From an uncultured Anaeromusa sp. (GTDB taxonomy: Bacteria > Bacillota > Negativicutes > Anaeromusales > Anaeromusaceae): DNA of 64,000 nt. A program made the translations under genes and the position numbers. Of this stretch, positions 51,142-60,041 are shown in pieces (position 1 is the first letter of the stretch; each line of letters opens with the position of its first letter). The stretch is taken from NCBI RefSeq assembly GCF_963668665.1, contig NZ_OY764902.1, positions 2,618,001 through 2,682,000 on the forward strand, written 5' to 3'. The notes under the pieces are model-generated. The model did not search any database. It was not told the DNA's origin and was given only the letters and a program-made list of their open reading frames with translations.

Positions 51142-51864
51142 ATGCTTCCTGTTGAACAGCTGCAAGAAATCATTTCGGCGTCGAATAATATTGTCTTTTT
51201 TGGCGGCGCGGGGGTTTCCACCGAGAGTGGCATCCCGGATTTTCGCAGTGTGGACGGCTTATACAATCAGCGCTATAAATATCCGCCGGAGGTCATGCTC
51301 AGCTATACCTTCTATCGAGAGCATACAGCAGAGTTTTATGATTTTTATCGGGAAAAACTGCTTTGTCCTACGGCTAAGCCCAATGCCGCTCATTTCAAGC
51401 TGGCGGAGTTAGAGGCTGCGGGAAAGCTGAAAGCGGTCATTACGCAGAATATTGACGGTCTACATCAAATGGCCGGCAGCAAGACGGTGTTGGAGCTGCA
51501 TGGCTCGGTAAAGCGAAACTATTGCCAAAGTTGCCAGGCTTTTTATGATGATGCGTTTATTTTGCAAAGTACGGGTGTTCCTACCTGCGAATGCGGTGGT
51601 GTCATCAAGCCGGATGTGGTTCTCTATGAGGAAGGCTTGTCGCAGGAAACCATGCAGCGTTCCATGGAATTTATCGCCAAAGCGGATGTGCTGATTGTAG
51701 GCGGAACTTCGTTGGTGGTGTATCCGGCTGCGGGGATGATCGACTACTACCGGGGACGCCAGTTGGTGCTAATCAATCGGGGCGCCACTCATTCGGACGA
51801 AAAGGCGAAGCTGTTGATTCAAGAGAGCATTGGAGAAGTGCTGGGGCGGATTTCACTGGCCTAA
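51142..51864 (+). CDS. cobB: Sir2-type NAD-dependent protein deacylase
   Basis: Sirtuins remove acyl groups from lysines with NAD. FFGGAGVSTESGIPDFRS, TQNIDGLHQMAG and LELHGSV (catalytic His) are all present, and four Cys for zinc are in CQSC and C-E-C. Length 240 residues is typical. Ribosome site AGAGGGG. It is 65 bases from the previous gene and may have its own promoter. A terminator follows. Confidence 0.95.
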   Translation: MLPVEQLQEIISASNNIVFFGGAGVSTESGIPDFRSVDGLYNQRYKYPPEVMLSYTFYREHTAEFYDFYREKLLCPTAKPNAAHFKLAELEAAGKLKAVITQNIDGLHQMAGSKTVLELHGSVKRNYCQSCQAFYDDAFILQSTGVPTCECGGVIKPDVVLYEEGLSQETMQRSMEFIAKADVLIVGGTSLVVYPAAGMIDYYRGRQLVLINRGATHSDEKAKLLIQESIGEVLGRISLA

Positions 51865-51912
51865 AAAGGGTGAAAGGACGAAACCATGCGGCTTTCCTAA
51901 AGCATGCCAATA

Positions 51913-51958
51913 AAAACGAAGGCAAACCGGAGGTGAAAACCGGCGTGCCTTCGTTTTC
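51913..51958 (+). terminator. Intrinsic terminator after cobB
   Basis: AAAACGAAGGCA (51914-51925) pairs with TGCCTTCGTTTT (51946-51957), with an inner ACCGG/CCGG arm. Confidence 0.9.
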
Positions 51959-52041
51959 CGTTTTTGCTGATTGCGTAACCCTCCGTTGAGCCCTCCTTTT
52001 ACTCCTTTTACTCCCTTTACTCTTGTTTATATATTGTACGT

Positions 52042-53541
52042 TTACTTCTTCTGTTCTTCTTGCGCCTTGGGCGGGGCGAAACAGATATGCGTTTCTGGAG
52101 CTGCTTTGGCAGCGTACATGGCGGAGTCGGCACTCTGGATGATTTCATCGACGGCATTGCCATTTTCAGGATAGGTGGCGATGCCAATGCTGGCGGATAC
52201 TTGCAGTTGATGCCCTGCAAAGGAGCAAGGCTGCTCGATCAGCTGCAGCAGTGTTTCCGCTAATCCAGCCAGGCTGTTGCGGTCCTTGATTTCCGGCAAT
52301 AAAATAACAAATTCATCGCCTCCTTGGCGGCAGACCGTGTCAGATTTGCGGATGGCCTTTTGGAGGCGTTGGGCAATGGCGCAAAGCAAGGCATCGCCAG
52401 CATCATGACCATAGTTGTCATTGATCGGTTTGAAACGATCCAAATCGATAAAAATGATACCTAATTGTCGATGGTAGCGTCTGGCCAGAATTAAAGCCTG
52501 CGCTGATTTTTCCAAAAATAGCACCCGGTTTGGCAAATTCGTCAGATAATCGTGATGAGCTAAGTAACGGATTCGCTCTTCCGCTTGGTGACGTTCCGTA
52601 ATGTCGAGGAACATGCTGACGTAATAAACAAGCGTATTGTTTTTATCTAAAACCTGGGCGATGGATAGCATTTGAGGATAAACTTCGCCGTTTTTACGAC
52701 GGCTGACTACTTCGCCTTCCCAATGTCCCTGTTGGTGGATGGCTTGGAGCATATCCCGGTAAAAAGCGCTGTTTTGCTTACCCATAAGGAGCATTGTCTT
52801 TTTTTCACCAAGGACTTCCGCTAAAGTGTAACCCGATGTACGGATATAGGCGTCATTAGCAGAAATGATGCGGTGCTGTGCGTCGGTTACAACGATGGCA
52901 ACCGGGCTGGTATCGAAAACCGTATGAGCCAGGCGTAAAGAAGCCTCTTCGCGGCGGCGCTCGGTAATGTTTTCGACAACAATCACCACGCCGCTGGCCT
53001 TTCCTGCGTGGTCTAAAAAAGCCCGGCTGGCGGCGCGATACCAGATCGTAGTTCCGTTTGGGAGCTGATGGCTGCGTTCGGCGAAGACCGGCTGTTGGGG
53101 GTGACGTAAGGCTTGGTTAAAATTACGTTTGCTTTCTTCGCGCGTGCTTGGGTCTAAGTAGAGACAGTAATCAGTACCCAGCACTTCAGCAGGTGATCTT
53201 TGAAATAAATCGGCGACGCATTGGTTGGCATAGAGAATATTGCGCTGCGAGTCCAGCAATAAGAGGGATAGGCCAGAGCTGTCATAAATAGCTCGTAACA
53301 AAGATTCCTGGCATGAAAGCTTTTCATTGGCGCTATGGGCGTTGTCGAGCGCTTTAGTTAGGCGCAGATGCTCTCGCAGCAGAAAAAAACTAAGTAATGC
53401 TAAAAGCAAAGTAAGCAAAATGCCTGCAAAGAGCAGCCCGTCATCATTGTAAATATAAACTAAAGTTAAGGCGAAAAGGAAAATGAAAAAAAGAACGAGG
53501 AAAAGAGATTTGCGTCTAAAAGGTTTGGCAGAATAGTGCAT
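52042..53541 (-). CDS. Membrane-anchored PAS-PAS-GGDEF diguanylate cyclase
   Basis: Two membrane segments at the N-terminus (about 12-29 and 33-51), a short coiled coil, two PAS domains (about 80-200 and 205-325, the first with a C-x-Y-L-D motif) and a GGDEF domain (about 330-490). RQGGDEFVILLPE is the active-site motif and R-K-S-D five residues before it is an intact I-site. DLDRFKPINDNYGH is present. It should make c-di-GMP in response to redox or small ligands. The gene reads toward the terminator region behind cobB. Confidence 0.92.
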   Translation of the reverse strand: MHYSAKPFRRKSLFLVLFFIFLFALTLVYIYNDDGLLFAGILLTLLLALLSFFLLREHLRLTKALDNAHSANEKLSCQESLLRAIYDSSGLSLLLLDSQRNILYANQCVADLFQRSPAEVLGTDYCLYLDPSTREESKRNFNQALRHPQQPVFAERSHQLPNGTTIWYRAASRAFLDHAGKASGVVIVVENITERRREEASLRLAHTVFDTSPVAIVVTDAQHRIISANDAYIRTSGYTLAEVLGEKKTMLLMGKQNSAFYRDMLQAIHQQGHWEGEVVSRRKNGEVYPQMLSIAQVLDKNNTLVYYVSMFLDITERHQAEERIRYLAHHDYLTNLPNRVLFLEKSAQALILARRYHRQLGIIFIDLDRFKPINDNYGHDAGDALLCAIAQRLQKAIRKSDTVCRQGGDEFVILLPEIKDRNSLAGLAETLLQLIEQPCSFAGHQLQVSASIGIATYPENGNAVDEIIQSADSAMYAAKAAPETHICFAPPKAQEEQKK

Positions 53542-53665
53542 AGAAAAGCTCCTTTCCGGCGGTAATTACGATGACTTTATACTATATGTTCCGGATTTAT
53601 CGAAAAAAACCTTCCAGCAACATAAAGTGGACACGGATCTTTGTAAAAATAATTCGACCTAGAAG

Positions 53666-53694
53666 TTGACAAAAATGATAGTTCGTGGAATAAT
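53666..53694 (+). promoter_or_regulatory. Promoter of the T-box trpBA operon
   Basis: TTGACA (53666-53671), 17-base spacer, AATAAT (53689-53694). The T-box leader begins about 20 bases further on. Confidence 0.7.
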
Positions 53695-53714
53695 ATGAAT
53701 CAATATGATAAACC

Positions 53715-53980
53715 TATGAGCAAGAAGAGTAAGAATCATTGGTTGTACTCAGAGAGTCGCTAGCTGGTGAGAATGCGATTGCAAAGGTGATTCCGAATGG
53801 ACTTGCGAGGGAGGCCCGAAATCGAAAGAGAGTAGGCGTCTACGGGGGCCCTGCCCGTTAGCAGCTGGGTGCATATGTTAGTATGCAAAACGAGAGGACG
53901 ATTTATCGTCAATTTGGGTGGTACCGCAGAAGCTTAGAGCTTTTGTCCCTTTTTAGGGGACAAAGGCTCTTTTATTTTTT
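53715..53980 (+). promoter_or_regulatory. T-box riboswitch, probably tryptophan-specific
   Basis: The leader has the AGAGAG element (53751-53756), stem I with the specifier region CCGAATGGACTT (Trp codon UGG), and the conserved T-box TGGGTGGTACCGC (53915-53927). The terminator AGAGC...GCTCT with a TTGTCCC/GGGGACAA stem and a long T run ends at about 53980. Uncharged tRNA-Trp pairs with the UGG specifier and the T-box and favours the antiterminator, so trpBA is expressed when Trp is short. This fits the genes that follow. Confidence 0.93.
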
Positions 53981-54012
53981 GCCGATTATGATGTAAAAGG
54001 AGAATGAAGAAA

Positions 54013-55197
54013 ATGAGTAAAGGAAGATTTGGGCTTCATGGAGGACAATATGTGCCGGAGACGCTGATGAGTGCAGTGTTGGAACTGGAGAAAGCCTATA
54101 AGCGTTACAAGGAAGATCCGGAGTTTGTCGCTGAGCTGACGGAACTTCTTAACGACTATGCCGGACGTCCGTCGCGCCTGTATTACGCCGCTAAGATGAC
54201 TCGGGATTTAGGGGGCGCTAAGATTTATCTTAAGCGAGAAGATTTGAATCACACAGGGTCTCATAAAATTAATAATGTGTTGGGACAGGTTCTTTTAGCC
54301 AAGCGCATGGGGAAAAAACGGGTTATTGCCGAGACCGGCGCTGGCCAGCATGGCGTGGCGACAGCCACTGCGGCAGCCTTAATGGGTCTGGACTGTGAAA
54401 TCTACATGGGTAAGGAAGATACCGAACGGCAGGTGCTTAACGTATACCGGATGGAGCTTTTAGGAGCTAAAGTTCATGAGGTAACAAGCGGTACGCAGAC
54501 CTTGAAAGACGCTGTCAATGAAACGCTGCGGGAATGGACAAACCGGGTGGATGATACGCACTATGTAATGGGCTCGGTTATGGGACCGCATCCGTTTCCG
54601 ACCATTGTGCGGGACTTTCAAAGCGTCATCGGTCGCGAGGTCAAGGCGCAGATGCTGGAAAAGGAAGGCAAACTTCCTGATGCCGTGCTGGCTTGCGTGG
54701 GCGGCGGCAGCAATGCGATGGGTTTGTTTTATGATTTTATCGAAGACAAGGATGTGCGTTTGATCGGCTGTGAAGCTGCCGGGCGGGGCGTGGATACTGC
54801 GGAAACCGCAGCAACTATGGCAACCGGGTCTGTCGGCATTTTCCACGGGATGAAATCATATTTCTGCCAGGACGAGTATGGGCAGATTGCGCCGGTCTAT
54901 TCGATTTCCGCTGGTCTTGATTATCCCGGCGTAGGGCCGGAACATTCCAATCTGCGTGATTTGGGACGGGCGGAATATGTGCCTGTGACCGACGATGAAG
55001 CAGTGGAAGCCTTTGAATATCTGTCTCGCACGGAAGGCGTTATTCCGGCGATTGAGAGCTCCCACGCCGTAGCGTACGCCATGAAGCTGGCGCCTACGCT
55101 GGCTAAAGACAAGACATTGGTTATTTGCCTTTCCGGACGGGGCGACAAAGATGTGGCCGCCATTGCACGCTATAAGGGGGTAGAAATTTATGAATAA
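54013..55197 (+). CDS. trpB: Tryptophan synthase beta subunit
   Basis: TrpB joins indole and serine to tryptophan using [30 protein letters not shown] with the PLP Lys, [11 protein letters not shown] with the catalytic Glu, [10 protein letters not shown] for phosphate, and HSNLRDLGR are all canonical. Length 394 residues. ATG 54013 has AAGGAG ten bases upstream. The adjacent trpA overlaps by eight bases. The other trp genes (trpEGDCF) are not in the window. Confidence 0.98.
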   Translation: MSKGRFGLHGGQYVPETLMSAVLELEKAYKRYKEDPEFVAELTELLNDYAGRPSRLYYAAKMTRDLGGAKIYLKREDLNHTGSHKINNVLGQVLLAKRMGKKRVIAETGAGQHGVATATAAALMGLDCEIYMGKEDTERQVLNVYRMELLGAKVHEVTSGTQTLKDAVNETLREWTNRVDDTHYVMGSVMGPHPFPTIVRDFQSVIGREVKAQMLEKEGKLPDAVLACVGGGSNAMGLFYDFIEDKDVRLIGCEAAGRGVDTAETAATMATGSVGIFHGMKSYFCQDEYGQIAPVYSISAGLDYPGVGPEHSNLRDLGRAEYVPVTDDEAVEAFEYLSRTEGVIPAIESSHAVAYAMKLAPTLAKDKTLVICLSGRGDKDVAAIARYKGVEIYE

Positions 55198-55969
55198 GTT
55201 ATCTCAGGCCTTTGCCAAGGGAAAAGCCTTTATTCCTTTCGTCACCGCAGGCGATCCGTCGCTAGAGGTGACGGAACAGCTCGTGCTGCAGATGGCGGCT
55301 GCTGGAGCCGATTTAATTGAGCTGGGGATTCCTTTTTCCGATCCCGTCGCCGAAGGGCCGGTTATTCAAGAGGCTGATATCCGCGCTTTGGCGGCAGGCA
55401 CGACGACGGATAAGATTTTTGAGATGGTAGGGAGAATTCGCAAAACCTGCCAGGTGCCCATGGCTTTCATGACCTATATCAACCCCATTTTTACGTATGG
55501 CGCAGCGCGATTTTTGCAAAATTGCCAGGCTGTCGGCATTGATGCGCTGATTGTCCCGGATATGCCGTATGAAGAAAAGAAGGAGCTGCTGCCGTTTTGC
55601 CAAGAACACGATGTGCGCTTGATTTCCATGATTGCGCCAACCTCCAACCAGCGTATCCAGACTATCGCCAGTGAAGCCGAAGGTTTTTTGTATTGCGTAT
55701 CCTCTATGGGCGTGACCGGGGTGCGTCAGGAGTTGGGGAATCATGTAGCGGCGATGATTCAGACGGCCAAGGAAGCAAAAGAGATTCCCTGTGCGATTGG
55801 GTTCGGCATTTCTACGCCCCAGCAGGCTGCCGCGATGGCTGCCATATCGGATGGCGCGATTGTGGGCAGCGCTATTGTGAAAATCGTAGCCCAGCATGGC
55901 CAAGAGTGCGTACCACATGTGGCAAAGTATGTGCGTGAAATGGTGCAGGCCGTAAAAGCAGTACAATAA
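55190..55969 (+). CDS. trpA: Tryptophan synthase alpha subunit
   Basis: TrpA cleaves indole-3-glycerol phosphate to indole for Trp[31 protein letters not shown] (catalytic Glu and Asp) and [11 protein letters not shown] are canonical. Length 259 residues. Overlap with trpB (ATGAATAA) couples translation and fits the alpha2beta2 complex with indole channelling. Confidence 0.98.
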   Translation: MNKLSQAFAKGKAFIPFVTAGDPSLEVTEQLVLQMAAAGADLIELGIPFSDPVAEGPVIQEADIRALAAGTTTDKIFEMVGRIRKTCQVPMAFMTYINPIFTYGAARFLQNCQAVGIDALIVPDMPYEEKKELLPFCQEHDVRLISMIAPTSNQRIQTIASEAEGFLYCVSSMGVTGVRQELGNHVAAMIQTAKEAKEIPCAIGFGISTPQQAAAMAAISDGAIVGSAIVKIVAQHGQECVPHVAKYVREMVQAVKAVQ

Positions 55970-56104
55970 GAGAATAAGAAAATCTCTACAAGCGGCGTTT
56001 GGATACAATTCCAAGCGTCGCTTTCTTCTGTGGTGAATGTCTTGCACATGTCAAAGGTTGCTAGTAACATAGAAAGTAAACACATTGCTGCGAGGAGAAT
56101 GCAT

Positions 56105-57502
56105 ATGGGACGGTTGGAAAAAGACTTTTTGGGAGAACGGGAACTGCCGGAAGACGCGTACTATGGCATTCATACGCTGCGAGCCATGGAAAACTTCGCC
56201 GTATCCGGCGAAAAAGCGCATCCGGAGCTGATTTGCGCGCTTGGTGTCGTGAAACAGGCGGCGGCGGAAAGCAATATGAAGCTGGGGCGGCTTGACGAAC
56301 GGCTGGGACAGGCTATCTTTCAAGCGGCTGGCGAGGTAGCTTCAGGGCAATGGCAGGAATTCTTTTTGGTGGATGCCTTTCAAGGAGGCGCAGGAACGTC
56401 TACCAATATGAATGCAAACGAAGTCATTGCCAATAGGGCCATTGAAATTTTAGGCGGCGTTAAAGGAGACTATAGCCTGATTCATCCTTTGGACCATGTG
56501 AATATGTCACAATCGACGAATGACGTCTATCCTACAGCGCTGCGTATTGCGGCCATCAGGCTGCTTTTGCCGTTGGCGGAAGCTTGCGCCAATCTGCAAG
56601 GGGCTTTGCAGCGCAAGGAAGAAGAATTTGCCGGTATCCTTAAACTGGGACGCACAGAGATGCAGGATGCCGTGCCGATTACCGTTGGTCAGTCTTTTTC
56701 AGCGTGGGCGGAAGCAATCAGTCGTGACCGCTGGCGTCTTTATAAAGTAGAAGAGCGCCTGCGCAAGGTCAATCTTGGCGGTACGGCGGTAGGAACTGGT
56801 TTGAATGCCCCTCGCAAGTACATTTATATGGTGATTGAACGGTTGCGCAGCTTGAGCGGCTTGGGACTGGCGCGGGATGAAAACGGCGTGGACGGAACCC
56901 AAAACGCCGATGTTTTTGCGGAAGTGTCAGGTTTACTTAAAGCTTGCGCTGTCACGCTCCAGAAAATTAGCGGCGATTTGCGTTTGCTCTCGTCAGAGCC
57001 TTTTGGCGAGCTGCGCTTGCCGCAGCTCCAAGCTGGTTCATCCATTATGCCTGGTAAGGTCAATCCGGTGATGCCAGAAATGATTTCGCAGATTTCTTAT
57101 CAGGTAATGGCGCGGGATTTGGCCATTACCTTGGCTGCGCAAAGCGGGCAGTTGGAATTGAACGCCTTTTATCCTCTGATTGCCGCTAATCTGTTGCCAG
57201 CTTTGGAAAGTCTGGCTAAGGGGATGAATTTGTTTGCGGAAAAATGCATTGAGGGCATTGAAGCGGTTCCGGAAGCCTGCCGAAGACATTTGGAAAAAAG
57301 TACGGCTGTAGCTACCGTGTTAGCTCCGCTTGTAGGCTATGAAAAGGCGGCTGCCTTGGTTCAAGAGTCGCGGCGCAGCGGGCGGCAAGTATTGGAACTT
57401 TTGTTGGAGCAAAAACTGCTGAGCGAAGAGGAAATGGAACGTTGGCTGCAAGCCAGGCATCTTACCCATGCCGGTATTGTGGGCGAAGAAATCAAAGCAT
57501 AG
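56105..57502 (+). CDS. aspA: Aspartate ammonia-lyase
   Basis: The fumarase/aspartase family member of 465 residues shows AGTSTNMNANEVIANRA, HVNMSQSTNDVYPTA, the catalytic loop GSSIMPGKVNP with its Ser, and KLGRTEMQDAVP. The sequence pattern with N-M-N fits aspartase rather than fumarase, though the distinction is tentative. Aspartase releases ammonia and fumarate from aspartate. ATG 56105 has AGGAG seven bases upstream. It lies 12 bases before hydF, so the two are co-transcribed; ammonia supply for the H-cluster bridge is a plausible link, by inference. Confidence 0.88.
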   Translation: MGRLEKDFLGERELPEDAYYGIHTLRAMENFAVSGEKAHPELICALGVVKQAAAESNMKLGRLDERLGQAIFQAAGEVASGQWQEFFLVDAFQGGAGTSTNMNANEVIANRAIEILGGVKGDYSLIHPLDHVNMSQSTNDVYPTALRIAAIRLLLPLAEACANLQGALQRKEEEFAGILKLGRTEMQDAVPITVGQSFSAWAEAISRDRWRLYKVEERLRKVNLGGTAVGTGLNAPRKYIYMVIERLRSLSGLGLARDENGVDGTQNADVFAEVSGLLKACAVTLQKISGDLRLLSSEPFGELRLPQLQAGSSIMPGKVNPVMPEMISQISYQVMARDLAITLAAQSGQLELNAFYPLIAANLLPALESLAKGMNLFAEKCIEGIEAVPEACRRHLEKSTAVATVLAPLVGYEKAAALVQESRRSGRQVLELLLEQKLLSEEEMERWLQARHLTHAGIVGEEIKA

Positions 57503-57514
57503 GAGACGCTGGCT

Positions 57515-58735
57515 ATGAATACAACTCCCCGAGGCAACCGGTTGCATATTGCGCTTTTTGGGCGACGAAATGCCGGAAAATCAAGTTTAATCAACGCTTT
57601 GACCAACCAGGAATTGGCGATTGTTTCGGAATTTGCCGGGACGACGACAGATCCTGTGTATAAGTCTATGGAAATTTTGCCGTTAGGCCCGGTGGTCGTT
57701 ATTGACACGGCTGGCCTGGACGATACTGGTGAACTGGGAGAACTGCGAGTGGCAAAGTCACTGGAGGTTTTGGCAAAAACGGATTTGGCGTTAATTGTCA
57801 TGGATGCAGAAAATGGCTGCGGGGAGCCGGAGCAAGAGATTGCCGCTCTTTGCGCAGAGAAAAAAATTCCGGTGATTGCGGTGATCAATAAACAAGATCA
57901 AGCGAAAGCTACGCCAGAACAGCTGGCGGCTTGGCAAGGGGCTTTACAGGCGGCGGAGATGGTTTCCGTGAGCGCCTTGCAGCGAAAAGGCATCGGCGAT
58001 TTAAAGATTGCCATGGTGAAAACAGCGCCTCTTCTTTTTGAACAGCCGACGATTGTAGGCGATTTACTGCAGCCTGGGGATACGGCGGTGTTGGTGACGC
58101 CTATTGATTTGGCGGCGCCTAAAGGCAGGCTGATTTTGCCGCAGGTCCAAGTCATTCGGGATATTTTGGATTCCGACGCTATGGCATACGTAGTCAAGGA
58201 AAGGGAGCTTAAAGAATGTCTGGGGAATTTGAGAAACAAACCTCGTATCGTTATTACGGATTCGCAGGCTTTCTTAAAGGCTGACGCCGATACGCCGCCT
58301 GATGTATTGCTGACGTCTTTTTCCATTCTCTTTGCTCGCTATAAAGGGGATTTGGAAACCCTGGTAAAGGGGGCCAAGGCCTTGTTGGCCTTAAAGCCTG
58401 GAGACCGTGTTTTGATGAGCGAAGGCTGTACGCATCATCGCGTGGAAGACGATATCGGAACGGTGAAAATTCCTCGCTGGATCCGGCAGTATGTTGGGGG
58501 CGAGCTTGAATTCTCCTGGTCCAGCGGTACAACGCTGCCGACAGACTTGTCTTCCTATCAGGTCGTTGTTCACTGCGGCGCTTGCATGCTGAATCGACGG
58601 GATATGTTGGCGCGTATGATGGCTGCGCAGCAGCAAGGGGTGCCGATCGTCAACTATGGTGTGGCTATTGCGGCGCTGCAGGGGATTTTGCCGCGGGCGC
58701 TTTCGCCGTTTCCGCAGCTAGCGGATTTGTTGTAA
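57515..58735 (+). CDS. hydF: [FeFe]-hydrogenase maturation GTPase
   Basis: HydF is the scaffold that passes the diiron subcluster to apo-hydrogenase. The GTPase domain has GRRNAGKSS (P-loop) and IDTAGLDD and NKQD. The middle is a dimerisation domain, and the C-terminal part carries the cluster ligands CTHHR and HCGACM (Cys-His and HCxxC). Length 406 residues is typical. hydE, hydG and hydrogenase genes are not in the window. Confidence 0.97.
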   Translation: MNTTPRGNRLHIALFGRRNAGKSSLINALTNQELAIVSEFAGTTTDPVYKSMEILPLGPVVVIDTAGLDDTGELGELRVAKSLEVLAKTDLALIVMDAENGCGEPEQEIAALCAEKKIPVIAVINKQDQAKATPEQLAAWQGALQAAEMVSVSALQRKGIGDLKIAMVKTAPLLFEQPTIVGDLLQPGDTAVLVTPIDLAAPKGRLILPQVQVIRDILDSDAMAYVVKERELKECLGNLRNKPRIVITDSQAFLKADADTPPDVLLTSFSILFARYKGDLETLVKGAKALLALKPGDRVLMSEGCTHHRVEDDIGTVKIPRWIRQYVGGELEFSWSSGTTLPTDLSSYQVVVHCGACMLNRRDMLARMMAAQQQGVPIVNYGVAIAALQGILPRALSPFPQLADLL

Positions 58736-58799
58736 TTGTATTAGGCAGGCGGCTTGTATATTTGCGGCAGTATTGCGTGAATAAGAAAGGGGTGAAATT

Positions 58800-59951
58800 T
58801 TGCATAGCGGAAAAGGGAAGCTAAAAAAAGTAGCAGTTTTTCTTTTGTTTTGTATTTTCATGGGCGTGACGGCCGAGGGCTTGGGAGAAACAGCGGCGGG
58901 GTCAAAGGAGTCTGTATCTCAAGAAGTGCAAGTGGAAGCGTTGCTGCACGGGATGACCTTGGAAGAAAAAGTGGGTCAGTTGCTATTTGTCGGCATTGCG
59001 GGCCCAGAGGCGGATGCGGAGACCTTGGCCCAACTGCGGGAATTGCATGCTGGAGGCGTTGTTTTATTTGATCGCAACATGCAAAATCCTACCCAAGTGA
59101 AGGCTCTTATTGGCGCTTTGCAAAAACAGACGTTATCGCAAGCGCCGCGACTTCCTCTCTTTGTTAGTGTAGATCAAGAAGGCGGACGAGTGCTGCGCAT
59201 GAGAGAACAGGTGCTGCCGCTGCCGTCTCAGGCGGAATTAGGCTTGCAAGGCAGCGCCGAGCAGGTGGAAGAATGGGCGGCGAAAAATGCGCGTGAACTT
59301 ATATACCTGGGCTTTAATGTAAACTTTGCGCCTGTAGTAGATATCGGTCTGGGGGCGGAACGTTCTTTTGCCAATGAAGCGGCGGAGGTGACTCGTTTGG
59401 CGCGGGCTTCTGTATTGGGCTACCGCAAAGAAGGCATGCTCTGCACGTTGAAGCATTTTCCCGGCATAGGTAAGGCCCCCAAGGATCCGCACCAGGAGAT
59501 TTCCGATATTACCGCAGAGCGGGATGTGCTGGAACAGGAGGACTTAGCTCCTTTTCGAAATTTGATCAATGAATTTGACATACAGCCGCCGCTGATTATG
59601 GTCTCTCATCTGCGGTATCCGGCGTATGATGCCGAGAATCCAGCTTGCGTTTCGGAAGTTTTGCTTAAAGGAGTGTTACGCAAGCAGCTGGGTTTTGAGG
59701 GGCTGGTTGTGACGGATGATCTAGAAATGGGCGCCATGACGTCTCTTTATTCCTTTCATGATATGGGGGTGATGGCTGTGGCGGCAGGAGCGGATGCACT
59801 TCTGGTTTGTCACAATGCGGAGAGCCAGAAACAGGTATACGCAGGAATCTTGGAAGCCGTCCAAGAAGGCCGTTTGCCGGCTGATCGCTTGGATGAAGCG
59901 GTACGGCGCGTTTTGCGGACAAAACTGTTTTTGCCGCCCATACAGGAATAG
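58800..59951 (+). CDS. Exported GH3 beta-N-acetylhexosaminidase (NagZ-like)
   Basis: An N-terminal signal peptide or anchor (about 8-25) precedes a single GH3 barrel. SVDQEGGRVLRM, KHFPGIGKAPKDPH with the catalytic His-containing loop, and TDDLEMGAM with the nucleophile Asp fit NagZ and related N-acetylglucosaminidases of peptidoglycan recycling. No C-terminal GH3 domain is present. The TTG start follows AAAGGGGTGAAAT. Exported forms suit cell-wall turnover outside the cytosol, unlike cytosolic enterobacterial NagZ. Confidence 0.9.
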   Translation: MHSGKGKLKKVAVFLLFCIFMGVTAEGLGETAAGSKESVSQEVQVEALLHGMTLEEKVGQLLFVGIAGPEADAETLAQLRELHAGGVVLFDRNMQNPTQVKALIGALQKQTLSQAPRLPLFVSVDQEGGRVLRMREQVLPLPSQAELGLQGSAEQVEEWAAKNARELIYLGFNVNFAPVVDIGLGAERSFANEAAEVTRLARASVLGYRKEGMLCTLKHFPGIGKAPKDPHQEISDITAERDVLEQEDLAPFRNLINEFDIQPPLIMVSHLRYPAYDAENPACVSEVLLKGVLRKQLGFEGLVVTDDLEMGAMTSLYSFHDMGVMAVAAGADALLVCHNAESQKQVYAGILEAVQEGRLPADRLDEAVRRVLRTKLFLPPIQE

Positions 59952-60000
59952 CCGCTCGCGCTGCTAAGGGGATTGTCGTCTTCTCGTTTAGGAACGAGAG

Positions 60001-60009
60001 TGATATAAT
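60001..60009 (+). promoter_or_regulatory. Extended -10 promoter element
   Basis: TGATATAAT contains a perfect TATAAT preceded by TG. No good -35 element is placed at the right distance, which extended -10 promoters can do without. It serves the gene starting at 60042. Confidence 0.55.
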
Positions 60010-60041
60010 GGCAACGTAACTATATTTTTAGGGAATTGTAA

